From Litsea cubeba (taxonomy: Eukaryota; Streptophyta; Magnoliopsida; Laurales; Lauraceae): a stretch of 64,000 nucleotides of DNA. The notes below the pieces were generated by a model. That model saw only the letters and a list, made by a program, of their open reading frames with translations, was not told the origin of the DNA and did not search any database. Where the stretch lies: the NCBI GenBank assembly GCA_012931725.1, contig CM022945.1, positions 96,740,024 to 96,804,023 on the forward strand. Reading direction: 5' to 3'. This document shows, piece after piece, positions 1 to 11,990 of this stretch (position 1 is the first letter of the stretch; each line of letters begins with the position of its first letter). The translations under genes were made by a program, and so were the position numbers.

Positions 1-1019
1 TGTAGATAAGGGTGTAATGTCTACGTATAATCTCATTTAATTTCCTCTCTATAGGAGATGTGGGACTCCGGGACGCCCACGATCCACACCCTTTAAGGCC
101 GAGGCGCCACACATTCACTCAACCTTCCTCGCTATATATTTCTAATCGACAGCATTTAGCCCACCCGTGCAACCCTGCACACAACTGCTACAGCACCCAT
201 ATTCCAATCCATATTCTCCATCACCTTACAATTGACCACTCATTCTCCATCTTCAACCGCGTTCCCCTCCATCATCACTTGTGAACCATCTTCCTCATCC
301 ACCACTGCCTCCTCTATCTCTCATTTTCATATGTACCGCATACAAAATAAAACCTAGTCAAAAGAAACCCATCTTTGCCAAACACTTCAATACACCCAAG
401 ACTCACCACACCATCCTCTGTTCATCATCTTCACCAAGCCGAACAAAGCCCGAACCTCTTCATCGAGTGGGGAGATGGAGAGGGAGGAGGGAATAAGAAA
501 AAGAAGAAGAGACAGACGATGATATTGTCGCTTAACTGAAATGAGCGGTGACATCATTGTTTAAACAAACAGAAAACTGGCCGGAGGATCTTTATTGTTA
601 TAGAAGAACTATTTGGGTCCTTTTGGTGCACCATACATCTAAGGTTGTTTTTCTAGTAATTTCCTCTTTAAGATGTCATTGGCTATATACAAAAAAACGA
701 TATAAAAATTACAGTAGCTAAATGCCCATAATCTTTCAACTATTCAATGCAATAAAGAAAACAATATGGCCACCTATACACCCATTAGTATGAGAGGATT
801 CCTTGATAATGAGAAAATTTGTTTTTATTTTCTATATGGCCCACTGGGCTCTTATTTGGTTCGATACATTTTTCCCGTGGAAAATGATAAAAATAAACTA
901 ATTTTTATCAATACAAAGGATTTCAATTTTCTATGAGAGAGGTATAAATGCAAAATTTATCTCCATAAAAATAAAATTCCTAAAAATGGATGAAATCCTC
1001 TCATTATACAAACAAGTCC
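1..1019. other. Gene-free AT-rich flank
   Basis: I see no convincing gene. Short open frames at 60-284 and 281-496 are rich in His, Pro and Ser, lack recognisable domains and look like chance frames in a C-rich stretch. The phrase around 55-75 (gatgtgggact) resembles wording often seen in plant LTRs, so the left edge may be an old LTR fragment, but I cannot delimit one. Confidence 0.4.
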
Positions 1020-1028
1020 AAAGTTAAA

Positions 1029-2793
1029 GGGGAGTTCTGTTGGCACCACGATTTTTTCTCTTCCCACCGCAGCTATTATGCTATTTTTTTTACAATAATA
1101 TCATTATGTGAAATGACTAAAATGGACATCTCATAATCCATGTTGAAAATCAAATCATTCTCTTCACACATAACTCATCTCTCATCTCTCCCCTCTTCAC
1201 ACACATAACTCCACTCCCCCTTCACCACCGGTTTTCACGTTACCATTTCTTCTCCCCCCCATTGCACTATATCTTCCCACATTCTCTTCTTCCTTCACTC
1301 TCTTTACGGTATTGTACCACTCTCTTACACTTCATCTTCTTCCTTCTTCCCCGTGCTCCCATCATTTTTTTTTTATAGTTCAATCAAACCAAACGTTACA
1401 ATGGACAAGGAAATTAAAAAGGAAATCATGTCTTTCATTTCTACTAGCTGCGAAAAGATAAGTATGGTTTATTATTTCAGTATTTTCGCCAATTTTTTTC
1501 AAGTTCTGTATAGTAGATGTTCGCGTTTTGTCCGGACTAGTATGACCGAACATATGTATAATGTTTGGCCAAACGGTACCGATTGCAATATGTTAACATG
1601 AACCCAAATCATCCCGTTGAAAATTTTCTTATTTGTTTCCAAAATTGCAATATGTTTCCAATTGAAAATTTTCTTATTTTTGCAGGTTTTCATGAACCCA
1701 AATTATCCTGTTCCACCTATTGCCAATAAATGAAAATAATTTCATCTTCCTTGTGCAAGCTATTGGGAATTAGCATACGAAGATCGAATCAGGCATTTTA
1801 AAGAGATTATAAGTCCAAATGTAGCAACATGTGGACCGTCTCATTGGACTGAGGAGATTGTAATTTTTTATTCTTTTTGTGCTTGTAATTTTCACTTAGC
1901 CACATGTCTGGCAGAGTTCATGTATTATCTAACAGAAGATCCCATGTACGCACAACACTCATAATTAGCACTGCAATTTGAGTTCTTCATTGCCTTCTTC
2001 TACAACCTCCTTAGTTATTCGACTGTGCATCCTGTTGGAAGCTGTCGGTCTTACTCGGGAACTGCTTGGCCTATCCATTTCTGAAACATTGGAAAACAAG
2101 TGATTTAAAAAAAAATCAACATATATTGTTCAGTACCGTGTGTTCGAACAAATCTAAAATGTTCGTAATGTAATAGCTGAACAAGTCCAAAATGTTCGGG
2201 CAATATATTTCGAACATTCCTAAAATGTTTGGCTGTAAATGTTTGAACATTTTGAGAATGTCCGAAATTTCAAGGCCAAACATATTGCAATGATAAAATA
2301 AAATAAAATTTGAACAACTGCAACCAGTGTAAAAAAGTCGATTTTGAGCGACTCAAACCTACTGAGCATGTACCTTTGAACATATTTTTATGTAAGATAG
2401 TTGCTACATTAACCTATTTTACTCAAATAGGACAATGAGAATGGCGAAGAAGGAAGGTGACTTACCTTGACTAAAATGGAGGTTTATGTGACAAAAGAGG
2501 TATTCCTTCTTCTTTATGTGCTTCTATCCTTTCACTTGGCTAATCGTCCAGCAAAAATGTAGGTCTAAATAGGTAGTGGAAGAGCCTTCTCTGGTGACAG
2601 TATGAATAGAGAAAGGGGAGAAAATTTTGAAGAAGATGTGTGGGAAGAGAATAGAGGAGTTGTAAATAAAAGGGGTAATTTGGGTATATTGATGGGTGCA
2701 GAGAGAAAAATTGTAAATAATCATATTTTATACATCGGTGTGGAGAGAAATGCGGTGGGAAGAGAAAAAATCGTGGTGCCAACATAACTCCCT
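1029..2793. mobile_element. Mutator-like non-autonomous element (TIR, 9-bp TSD)
   Basis: The two ends form a 43-bp terminal inverted repeat (1029-1071 and 2751-2793) with only two mismatches. It contains the shared block gttggcaccacgattttttc. The element is flanked by a perfect 9-bp direct repeat, aaagttaaa, at 1020-1028 and 2794-2802. A 9-bp target duplication with TIRs is the hallmark of Mutator-like elements. The 1.7-kb interior has no transposase; its open frames (for example 1353-1601) match nothing I recognise, so it must depend on an enzyme supplied elsewhere. Around 2140-2290 there are several close variants of a tgttcg / cgaaca motif, probably subterminal repeats. Captured host sequence is possible, but I cannot identify any. 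Confidence 0.88.
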
Positions 2794-2802
2794 AAAGTTA
2801 AA

Positions 2803-3322
2803 ACCATGTCCATATCAATGCTACACTAGTGTTGCCTCTACTTGGAAGATGCTACTGGCAGACCATTCAAATTGAGGATTATATAACTATGCCATATATG
2901 GTCACCAAGCCCTGTGAATGATGTATCATTCTTTCCTCTCTAACCTTCACGACCTCGTGCGCACTAAATGAACCATTTCTTGGACAATAGCACTTCTGTT
3001 GTACAAATAATATTTCCATTGCAATAGACGAACAGGTTCCTTTTTATACTACGTGCGGGGAATTCAATTGAATTATCTTCCATAGAAGGAAAAGTAAAGT
3101 ACTAAAATATGGGATCCAGTATTGACCGCAAATCAATCATATGCAGCTCAGTTCATGGGGCTCATTTGAATGCTCATGCATGTCCATCAATGAGAGAACG
3201 GAGCAAGAAAGGGGAGCCAAAAAGTCAGCTCCACCATATTATCACATAAATGCTGAGCTTGATGCTAAATCATGGGATGACCTGAGTATTAAAGGAGCTA
3301 TACCGATCAAACGTAGGACCAA
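2803..3322. other. Spacer between MULE and copia nest
   Basis: No gene or repeat is recognised. The frame at 3141-3326 ends at the copia target site and has no recognisable domain. Confidence 0.4.
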
Positions 3323-3327
3323 GTGAC

Positions 3328-3579
3328 TGTTGAGAAGTACCTTATTTCTAGGATTACTGTTTGGTATGTTAGAATAAATCTCTTAATATTAGGGTTGTTA
3401 TTGCTTAGTTGACAATTTCTTTGTTTCGTGTACCACGTAGCATTAGTTGAGCTATAGTGGGCTGTTTTTACTCTTTCAGTTAGAGTTTTGGAAGGCTATA
3501 AAATGCCAGACATAGTTGCTTTCAATAAGAGAGTCATTCATTCAATTTTTCTTGAGTTTTTGATCATCTATTCATAACA
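3328..3579 (+). repeat. 5' LTR of copia element A
   Basis: 252 bp, beginning TGTTGA and ending ATAACA, matched by the 3' LTR with five substitutions. A TATA box (tataaaa) lies at 3497-3503 and would drive the element's own transcript. The LTR is followed by the primer binding site. Confidence 0.95.
3497..3503 (+). promoter_or_regulatory. LTR TATA box, element A
   Basis: tataaaa inside the 5' LTR, about 80 bp before the LTR end, in the position expected for the U3 promoter of a plant LTR element. Confidence 0.55.
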
Positions 3580-3582
3580 AAT

Positions 3583-3594
3583 TGGTATTAGAGC
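3583..3594 (+). other. Primer binding site, element A
   Basis: tggtattagagc starts 3 bases after the LTR. It differs at one position from tggtatcagagc, the sequence complementary to the 3' end of initiator methionine tRNA used by most plant LTR elements. Confidence 0.85.
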
Positions 3595-3672
3595 TCCCAC
3601 TGAGCCTGAGAAAAAAAAAGAGAGCCGCAGTCTTTCGAGTGACTTGCAAACACAGGAGAGTAAGAGAGAGAG

Positions 3673-6600
3673 ATGGTGAACGAAAAGATGGCGAACGAAA
3701 AGATGGCGAACGAAGGCAATTTCATCCAACCATCCATACCATGCTTTGACGGTCACTATGAAGAATTACCTGACAGGACTATTCTAGAGACCATCCTGAA
3801 GAAAAACACCTCGAAGCAAATCTGGGATTCGATGAAGAGGAAATACAAGGGGAATGCAAGAGTGAAGCGTTCGATCCTTCAAGCACTGAGAAAGGAGTTT
3901 GAGACCCTCGAGATGAAAATAGGTGAGAACATCACTGAGTACTTTACTAGAGTTATGTCTGTTGCCGATAAAATGAGGATTTATGGGGAGCAAATGCGAG
4001 ATGTAACAACTGTGGAGAAAATCCTTAGATCTTTGACTGACATATTCAATTACATGGTCTGTTCAATTGAAGAATCCAAGGACATTGATGTGCTCTCAAT
4101 CGATGAGTTGCAAAGCTCATTGATTGTACATGAACAAAAGTTTCAGAAAAGCAGTGGAGAAGAACAAGCCCTAAAGGTGACATCTGAAGATAAGTTTGGA
4201 GGTAGAGGTCGAGGCAGAAGTGGTTTTAGAGGAGGGGGAAGAGGCAGAGGGTGTCAAGCCTACAACAAAGCCTCTGTGGAGTGTAATAAATGCCATAAGC
4301 TTGGCCACTTCCGGTATGAATGTCCTACTTTGGACAAGGAGGCAAATTATGCTGACAAGGAGGCAAATTATGCTGAATTAAATGAGGACGAAGAGATATT
4401 GTTGATGTCTCATGTGGAGTTGCATGAAGCTAGGCGTGAGGATGCATGGTTTTTGGATTCTGGGTGCTCAAATCATATGTGTGGAGACAAGGCTTTGTTC
4501 TGTGAGCTCGATGAGGGGTTTAGGCATTTGGTGAAACTTGGAAACAACATAAGGATGACAGTGCTCGGGAAAGGAAATGTCAAGCTGTATTTGGATGGCT
4601 TTCATCATTTCATCATAGATGTGTTTTATGTACCTGAATTGAAGATTAACCTTTTAAGTGTAGGATAGTTACAGGAAAAAGGTATAGCTATCCTTATCAA
4701 ATCAGGGATGTGCAAGATCTACCACCCTGTGAAAGGTTTGATTATTCAAACCAAGATGACAGCTAATAGGATGTTTGCACTGTTGGCAAGGGCTCAAGTC
4801 AAAGAAGCTTCCTGTTTCCATGCACCTGCACAAGACCTTTCACATCCATGGCATTGCAGGTATGCCCATCTTAGTCATAAAGGATGAAGAACCTTGCAAT
4901 ACAAGAAAATGGTTCGAGGATTACCACAGCTCCCTACACCAACTACAATGTGCACTGCGTGTGTAATTGGTAAGCAGCACAGAGATCCCATCCCAAAGAA
5001 GAGCCAGTGGAGAGCATCTCAGAGGCTATAGCTCATTCATGCTGACATCTGTGGCCCAATCACACCAACCTCAAATAGCAAGAAAAGGTATTACTTGTGC
5101 TTTATTAATGACTATAGCAAAAAAGCATGGGTTTATTTTTTGATAGAAAAATCAGAAGCTTTCCAGTCTTTCAAGTATTTTAAGAAGCTTGTTGAAAAAG
5201 AAACTGGCCAGTTTATTAAGTGTTTAAGAACTGATAGAGGCGGTGAGTTCAACTCTGTTGAATTCAATGAGTTTTGTAAGAAGAATGGAATTAAGAGGCA
5301 GCTCACCACAGCCTACACTCCTCAGCAGAATGGAGTGGTTGAGAGGAAAAATAGAACAGTGATGAACTTGGTGAGGTCCATGCTTTCAGACAAGATTATT
5401 CCCAAAACCTTCTGGCCTGAGGCAGTGAACTGAACTATATATGTGCTGAATAGGTGTCCCACTCTTGCAGTTCAAAACATGACTCCAGAAGAAGTATGGA
5501 GTGGAGTGAAGCCCTCAGTTGAGCACTTTAGAGTGTTTGGATGTGTGGCACATGTCCATGTGCCTGATGCAAGAAGAACTAAACTGGAAAACAAGAGCCT
5601 TTGTTGTGTGCTACTAGGTGTGAGTGAAGAATCCAAAGGTTACAGGTTGTATGATCCTGTTGCAAAGAGAGTTGTGGTTAGCAGAGATGTAATTTTTTAA
5701 GAAGAGAAACAATGGGACTGGGATATGAGTTACAGGGAGCAGTTACTAATGGATTGGGAATAAGGAGAAGAAGAAAGTGGCACTGTTGAAGATGAAGCAA
5801 AAGAAAATGGCAATGAAGGTGATGAGAAAAGTGGGAATGATACTGAAGGCTCAGGAAATGCTTCTTCAAATACAACAAGTGAAGAAGATGTCAATCTGAA
5901 TGAGAGAAGAGAGATACATGCTCCTATTTGGATGAGAGACTATGTCTCTGGAGAAGGATTATCAGAGGAAGAAAATGAGTTGCATATGGCACTTGTAGCT
6001 CCTGCTGATCCACTAAACTATGAAGAGGCAGTGAAGAATTTTAAGAGGAGGCAAGCTATGGATGCTGAAATAAGGTCAATTGAGAAGAATGAGACATGGA
6101 GTTTGACTGAATTACCAGCTGGAGTTAAGAAGATTGGAGTGAAATGGATATATAATACCAAGCTTAATGAGTTTGGTGAGGTGGATAAGTTCAAGGCCCG
6201 GTTAGTTGCAAAGGGTTATGCTCATCAACATGGTGTGGAATACACAAAGGTATTTGCCCCAGTTGCAAGGATGGACACTGTACGCATGATTATTGCTCTA
6301 GCTGCACAGAGACGTTGGCCTATCTATCAACTAGATGTTAAATCTGCTTTTCTCCATGGAGAATTAAGTGAGGATGTGTTCGTGGAGCAACCGAGAGGCT
6401 ATGAGCAGAAGGGAGGTGAGCACAAGGTTTACAAGCTGCATGAGGCCTTGTATGGACTAAAACAAGCTCCTCGAGCTTGGTTTAGTCGCATTGAGGCTCA
6501 CTTTACTCATGAAGGGTTCCAGAGGTGCATCAGTGAGCACACATTGTTTGTCAAGCAAAGCAGTGGAGGTAAAATTTTAATTGTCAGCGTTTATGTTGAT

Positions 6601-7262
6601 GACTTGATTTTTACTGGTGATGATGAACAAATGATGTTAGAGTTTAAGGAGTCAATGACGAAGGTATTTGATATGACTGATCTGGGAAATATGAGGTTCT
6701 TCTTGGGTATAGAAGTGTTATAGAAGGATGATGGGATTTATGTCTGTCAAAGAAAATATGCATAGGAGGTTCTGAGACCTATTGTTCCTGGTTTCAAAAT
6801 TGGGAAAAATGAAGAAGGTGTCAGAATTGATGAGACCTACTATAAGCAAATAGTAGGCAGTCTTATGTATATCACTGCTACAAGGCCAGATATGATGTTT
6901 GTTGTGAGCTTTATAAGCAGGTTTATGGCCAGACCAACAGAACTTCATTTGCAGGCTGCAAAGAGAGCACTGAGATACTTGAAGGGCACTGTTGATTATG
7001 AAATATTTTACAAGAAAGGTGGGAACAAGGAGTTGATTGCCTTCATTGACAGTGATTATGCAGGAGATTTAGAGGATAGAAAGAGCACGTCGGGCTAAGT
7101 TTTTATGCTAAGTGGAGGAGCAGTTTCTTGGTCTTCAAAGAAACAGCCTATAGTCACTCTTTCAACAATTGAGGCCGAGTTTGTGGCAGCTGCAGCTTGT
7201 ACTTGCCAAGCAGTGTGGATGAGAAGGATTCTGGAGAAGTTGAGTCATGCACAAGATGGTAG
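3673..7262 (+). pseudogene. Element A gag-pol polyprotein, 5' part
   Basis: One continuous frame from ATG 3673 encodes a copia polyprotein. It has a gag domain, a CCHC zinc knuckle (4282-4323, CNKCHKLGHFRYEC), a protease with an intact DSG at about 4456, and a GAG-pre-integrase region. The integrase core follows, with HADICG near 5036, RTDRGGEF near 5230 and the NGVVERKN block near 5330. The reverse transcriptase has YVDD at 6592-6603, and RNase H begins after that. Nine stops interrupt it, at 4666, 4885, 5029, 5431, 5698, 5761, 6721, 6763 and 7096, all in the same frame with no frameshift. Gag runs from FDGHY straight to an ILETILKK block, lacking roughly 60 residues normally present, which implies an in-frame deletion. 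A 21-bp tandem duplication repeats DKEANYA after the knuckle. The frame stops at the insertion of element B. Confidence 0.93.
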
Positions 7263-7559
7263 TGTAAGATGATATCGAGACAACTTAGAAACATACAAGA
7301 GAATAGAGAGACATGCAAACGAGAGAGAAGTTGCAAGAAGATTTTATGTGTATCATTGTATTGACGATGGGTACATATATAACACTGTAGCCTAAATTAG
7401 TGGATCTGATTAAGATCTGATTACAAGATTACAGGCATAGTTAAGGAAACTAATATCTATCTAATATCTAGTGACAACTCATACAATGATGTCTTGTGGG
7501 CTGACCCAATACATGGGTTGTGGGCTGACCCATTGGTCCAGCTGACCTGCTTCTTTACA
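7263..7559 (-). repeat. 3' LTR of copia element B
   Basis: 297 bp, + strand ends TGTAAG and TTTACA. It matches 20341-20647 except for about seven substitutions and a 10-bp insertion near the end of the other copy. Followed on the + strand by a C-rich stretch that reads as a polypurine tract on the element strand. Confidence 0.93.
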
Positions 7560-7775
7560 CCCCCTCTCAAGCTTTGGATGGGAGAAAGTGACCATCGAGC
7601 TTGGGAACGAGATCTGAAAAACGAGATATGGAGTGGCTTTTGGTGAAAAAATCCGCTATTTGTGCAGTCGAGGGAATCTGGAAGAGCTTTATAATACCAC
7701 TCCGAACATGTTGAGGAATGAAATGACAGTCAACTTCAAGATGTTTGGACCGTTCGTGAAAGACATCATTTGGTG

Positions 7776-8872
7776 CTAGTTTCCATGCACTTTCACTGTC
7801 CGTAAAGTGGGGATAGATTTAGGAACTAGAACTCCTAAATCCCGAAGTAACCAGCGAAGCCAAATAATCTCAGTAGTAGTGTGAGATACAGCACGATATT
7901 CAGCTTCAGTGGATGACCGTGAAATAACTTCCTGTTTCTTGCTCTTCCAAGAGATGAGAGAGGAGCCAAGAAAGATAGAGAAGCCTGTGGTAGAGCGTCG
8001 ATCATTGACATCTCCTGCCCAGTCGGAATCAGAATAGCCATGCAGAGTAAGATTCTGACTGGAGGAAAGAATGAGGGCGCGGTTGGAACTTCCTTGTAAG
8101 TATCTCAGTATGCGCAGTACAGCGGCCCAATGAAGATGAGTGGGGTGCGCAATAAATTGGCTTACCACATGTACCGCATAGGCAATATCTGGTATGGTAA
8201 TGGTCAGATAAACCAAGCTACCGACCACTTCACGATAACGAGTTGGATCAGAAAGTAGATCTCCATCAGAAGTTCGAAGCTTCAGATTATGTTCAATCGG
8301 AGTAGAGACAGGCTTAAGATCTGTGAGTCCAGCCCGTTGGAGAACTTCATTGCAGTATTTCGTTTGCGACAAAAGGTATCCTGTGGGAGAGTAGGCAACC
8401 TCAATGCCTAGAAAGTACCGCAGATGACCCAAATCTTTCATCTCAAACTGTCGATGAAGAAAACGCTTCAATGATAGAATACCAGAAGTATCACTGCCAG
8501 TGATAATCATATCATCAACATAGAGTAACAAGAAAACACAGCCATATCGCGAATAACGAGTGAAGAGAGCGGAGTCATGAACACTTTGAGAAAAACCAAT
8601 GCTGATGATGCTGGTACTAAACCGTTCAAACCAAGCACGAGTGGCTTGTTTGAGTCCATATAAAGCACGTTTGAGACGACACACATAATGAGGAGGTCTC
8701 ACGACGCCTGGATGAGGATGCATATAGATTTCTTCCCGAATGAATCCATTCAAGAAAGCACTATTGACATCGAGCTGATATTGTGGCCAGTGTTGAACAG
8801 CAGCAACAGAGATAAAAGTACGAACAGTTGTCATCTTAGCAACCGGAGCAAAGGTCTCCTCATAATCTACCC
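7776..8872 (-). pseudogene. Element B reverse transcriptase and RNase H, 3' part
   Basis: Copia reverse transcriptase on the - strand, starting inside the VDYEETFAPVAK motif exactly at the solo-LTR junction (8872). It is open for about 350 codons from 8834. It includes QLDVNSAFLNG, LYGLKQATRAWFERF, the catalytic YVDD (LLLYVDDMIITG) and the RNase H motif DSDWAGD, then loses frame near 7776. The missing last part of RNase H can be read in another frame down to about 7570, so an indel separates them. The upstream half of the domain lies at 12931-13510, beyond insertion D. Confidence 0.93.
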
Positions 8873-9119
8873 TGTGAGGACCCGTCCCTAGACATACCTG
8901 GTGGGACCCAATTTGACCAAGTCAACCATAGGTCATCCTAATTACAGATGGGCTTCCCTTGGAGAATTATGAATTTAACCTTAGGATGACCCAACTACCC
9001 GTGGCCTGACCCATTACCCATTAATTAAGAGGGCACTTTAGTCAAACCCTACCCCACCTTAATCCCATGTGAGCCCCACCTCACTCATCTCACTCTCATC
9101 ACACCCCACCACTTAACCC

Positions 9120-9960
9120 ACGTGCAACACCCCACCCATCTCATTTCCCCTTTCTCCATTTCCTTGGTTAGGTTAAACCCCTTCCCCTCTCTTCTCATTC
9201 ACTCCACACCAACACAACACAGCAGCCCCTCCATCTCCATTTCTCTCATTCCTCTCTTTCTCTCATCTCTCTCGTTCTTTCTCCCTCTTTCCAGCCCCTT
9301 GCTGCCCCACCATCTCCGACCCATTTCCGTCACAGCCGAGCCGCCCCGTCGCCGTCGGAGACCACCTGCGCCACTGCCGGCCACCATCTTCTTCTCCTCT
9401 CTCATCTCGGCTCTCTCTTTCCCTCATCTCCCTCATCCATCTCTTCTTCTCCCAACCCTTGCCGCCCACTGCCGCCGGACTCCGAGCACGGCGTCGTCGT
9501 CGTCGGCGACCTCCTCCATCACCGCCAGCCACCACTGAACCCCCAGCCCTCTCCATCTCTCTCTTTTCCCCATTTTTCCTTTCTTCTTTCTTTCTCTGTT
9601 TCTCCCTCCCCTTTCTCTGTTTTCTTTCTTGTTTCTCTTTCTTTCATTCATTTTCCCTCTCCCTCACTCACCTCCCTGCCGACGTGTGGTACCCCTCCCC
9701 ATCTCACCATTTCCTTCTCTCTCTTATTTCCTTATTTCTCTCTCTCACTCACCTCCCCTTGCTGTCAACGTGAGACACCCCACCCCCATTTCCTTTCTCT
9801 GTTTTCTCTTCTTCTCTCTCTCACTCACCTCCACTCCACTCTACTCACTGTCAACATAGGTTGACTTCCTCATCCCCCACCCATCTCACCATTTCACTCA
9901 TTCTCTCTCTGTTCTCTCTCCTTCTTGCTCCATTCTTTCTTTCTTCCATTCTGTCTTCTC
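9120..9960 (+). repeat. Polypyrimidine tract inside solo LTR D
   Basis: About 840 bp strongly biased to C and T on the + strand, with many tctctc and ccctctc runs. It generates spurious Pro/Ser/Leu-rich and Arg/Glu/Gly-rich open frames on the two strands. Part of the LTR, not a gene. Confidence 0.8.
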
Positions 9961-10635
9961 CTTCTTGCATCCTAGTGGGCCACCATCATCACCACTAATT
10001 TAGTGGGCCACCAATCAAGTGGGCCCCACAACCTCCGATCACCATCATCTTCGTGTGGACCCCGCGAGCTCCCCATCTCCAATTTGCAAGCCACCACTCC
10101 ATTCCCTTCTTTGTTTGGTAAGCTATTCTTTCCCTTAGAATTGGGTTAATATACTTTGGGTTGTAGTAGTGTGTTTAGTGGCTAGAGCTTCCCATTGATT
10201 TATGTTTTAATTTAGTTTTACTTTGCTAATTATTCCTTAGGTTTGATTTGTTGGGCTTTGAGCTAGTGCTTCGGGATTTGGACATCTCCAACGAAAGGCA
10301 AGTAGACATGCTTAGATTCTTTAATTAAATTGATTAACATGCTTAGATTGGTAATTACTGTCCTTTATGGATGTTGGGTATGATTTATGTATTTGGATGG
10401 TTGATTGGATGATATGATAAGTAGAATTGTTAGTCTAAGCTCTTTTTATGTGTATTTAGCAATTGATGGATGGGAATCCCCCATTTGGAAGATCAATGGC
10501 CCATTGGTGATGAGGTCATGATGTGGGAGGTGTGTCTGATGTATGGAAGTGATTAGTGAAGATCTGGGATCCATTTAATAGGATTTTGATGAGAAATGGA
10601 AGATGGCAGAATCTTAAAATATGGATTTCGTGTGT

Positions 10636-11020
10636 GCCCGGTCGACCCGGTCACCGATGAGGTCAACCGAGCACACAGTGGATTGACCCTCAGCTGGGAG
10701 CTGAAATCACCCACAGAGTACAGAACCCAGTGTACTCGGTCGACCGACCAAGAGGCTCGGTCGACCGAACACACTGAGAAATCCCCCCACCTGCCAGATG
10801 TTTATTATAATGTCCGCAGTGTACTCGGTCGACCGGGGAACCATCCAGGTCGACCGGGGACACTGCAAACTGTGATTTCTGCTTCCAAGTTAACTATCCC
10901 TTTCCACAGAGTACTAGGTCGACCGTGGACCCATGATGTCGACCTGGTACACTGTAGATGATCATTTTCTCAGATTTGGACCCTTTTATGATTTGATCAT
11001 GTGTGGGCCCCGTCGACCTT
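10636..11020. repeat. Dispersed GTCGACC cluster in solo LTR D
   Basis: About eight copies of gtcgacc or ggtcgaccg (near 10641, 10739, 10760, 10828, 10850, 10918, 10939 and 11010) lie in under 400 bp, several beside 'tactcggtcgaccg' wording. They look like a degenerate internal repeat of the LTR. Function unknown. Confidence 0.75.
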
Positions 11021-11697
11021 CCATTTGGACTATTTGGGATACGCTATACACGAGTCAAGGGCCGGGCTTAACCTTGACCCGTGTAGCCATCTAAGTAGGG
11101 TCTTGGGTTGTAAAACGGAACCTGATTCAAGGGTTATGGATGTCTTATGATGCTAAATACCTACAGGAGCACCAAGGATACTTAATAAGCATCTGGGACT
11201 CCGTGATTACTGTCTTAGGTGGAGTGGGACCTTGGACCTGAATAGAGGGGCAACAATCATCGATGGATTTGGGATGTGTGGTATCTATGTTGATGAAACG
11301 GACACTAAGGCTGGCTGGTAGATCCGAACCTTGGATGTAGGCCTTGAGAGGTACTATAAATCAGGGCATTGCACTTAGGCTCTGATCCATGATCACGGTC
11401 CGTATTGGATGAGATGTCAGGGCATGGCACTTGAAGTCCTGACCGATAATATTGGGAACTTAACGATAGATACTGATAGACGGACTGTATATTGAGATAA
11501 TACTAATTAAGCGTATATAGAAGCGGAGTTTACAAGGGTATGCATTATTAACTGCTGGGAACCACAAGGATGGACTAGCTATACCCGAACTCCGTGCCTC
11601 GTACCCTTAACTACTATCATCTCATATTAAGGATAATAAGGCTATCCAGTTTGGAGTACCCCCACCTAGTGATCTGTAGATTTGTGGTTGTACGATT

Positions 11698-11990
11698 GGT
11701 CTGCCGAGGGTTATGATGCCGGCATGGACATTGATATTGATTAGTCTGCCGAGGGTTATGATGCCGGCATGGACTTTGATATTGTGATGTGATTGACACA
11801 GTAGGTACCAGGTGTGGGTGGGGTACTGAGACCGCCGGCGTTCGGACCGGGTGTATGGATGGACGGTGATATTGATCTAGCACGTAAGTCCAATGACTGG
11901 GACTTGGCCGTGGCTATGGATGTTGTTGGTTGAGATAGCACATAAGACCAATGGCTGTGACTTGGCTGTAGCTATGGACATTGATGGATT
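11698..11990. repeat. Two short tandem duplications in solo LTR D
   Basis: A 45-bp unit (gtctgccgagggttatgatg...) occurs at about 11699 and 11744. A 58-bp unit starting tagcac and holding ccaatg...gacttgg occurs at about 11878 and 11936, with several differences. Confidence 0.8.

Noticed and set aside
7776..8834. Reverse transcriptase as a possible retron, DGR or stand-alone enzyme
   Set aside because: Copia-type motifs, RNase H, LTRs and target duplications place it in element B.
9122..9859. Overlapping Pro/Ser/Leu-rich frames on + and Arg/Glu/Gly-rich frames on -
   Set aside because: They fall in the polypyrimidine tract of solo LTR D; no domains and low complexity.
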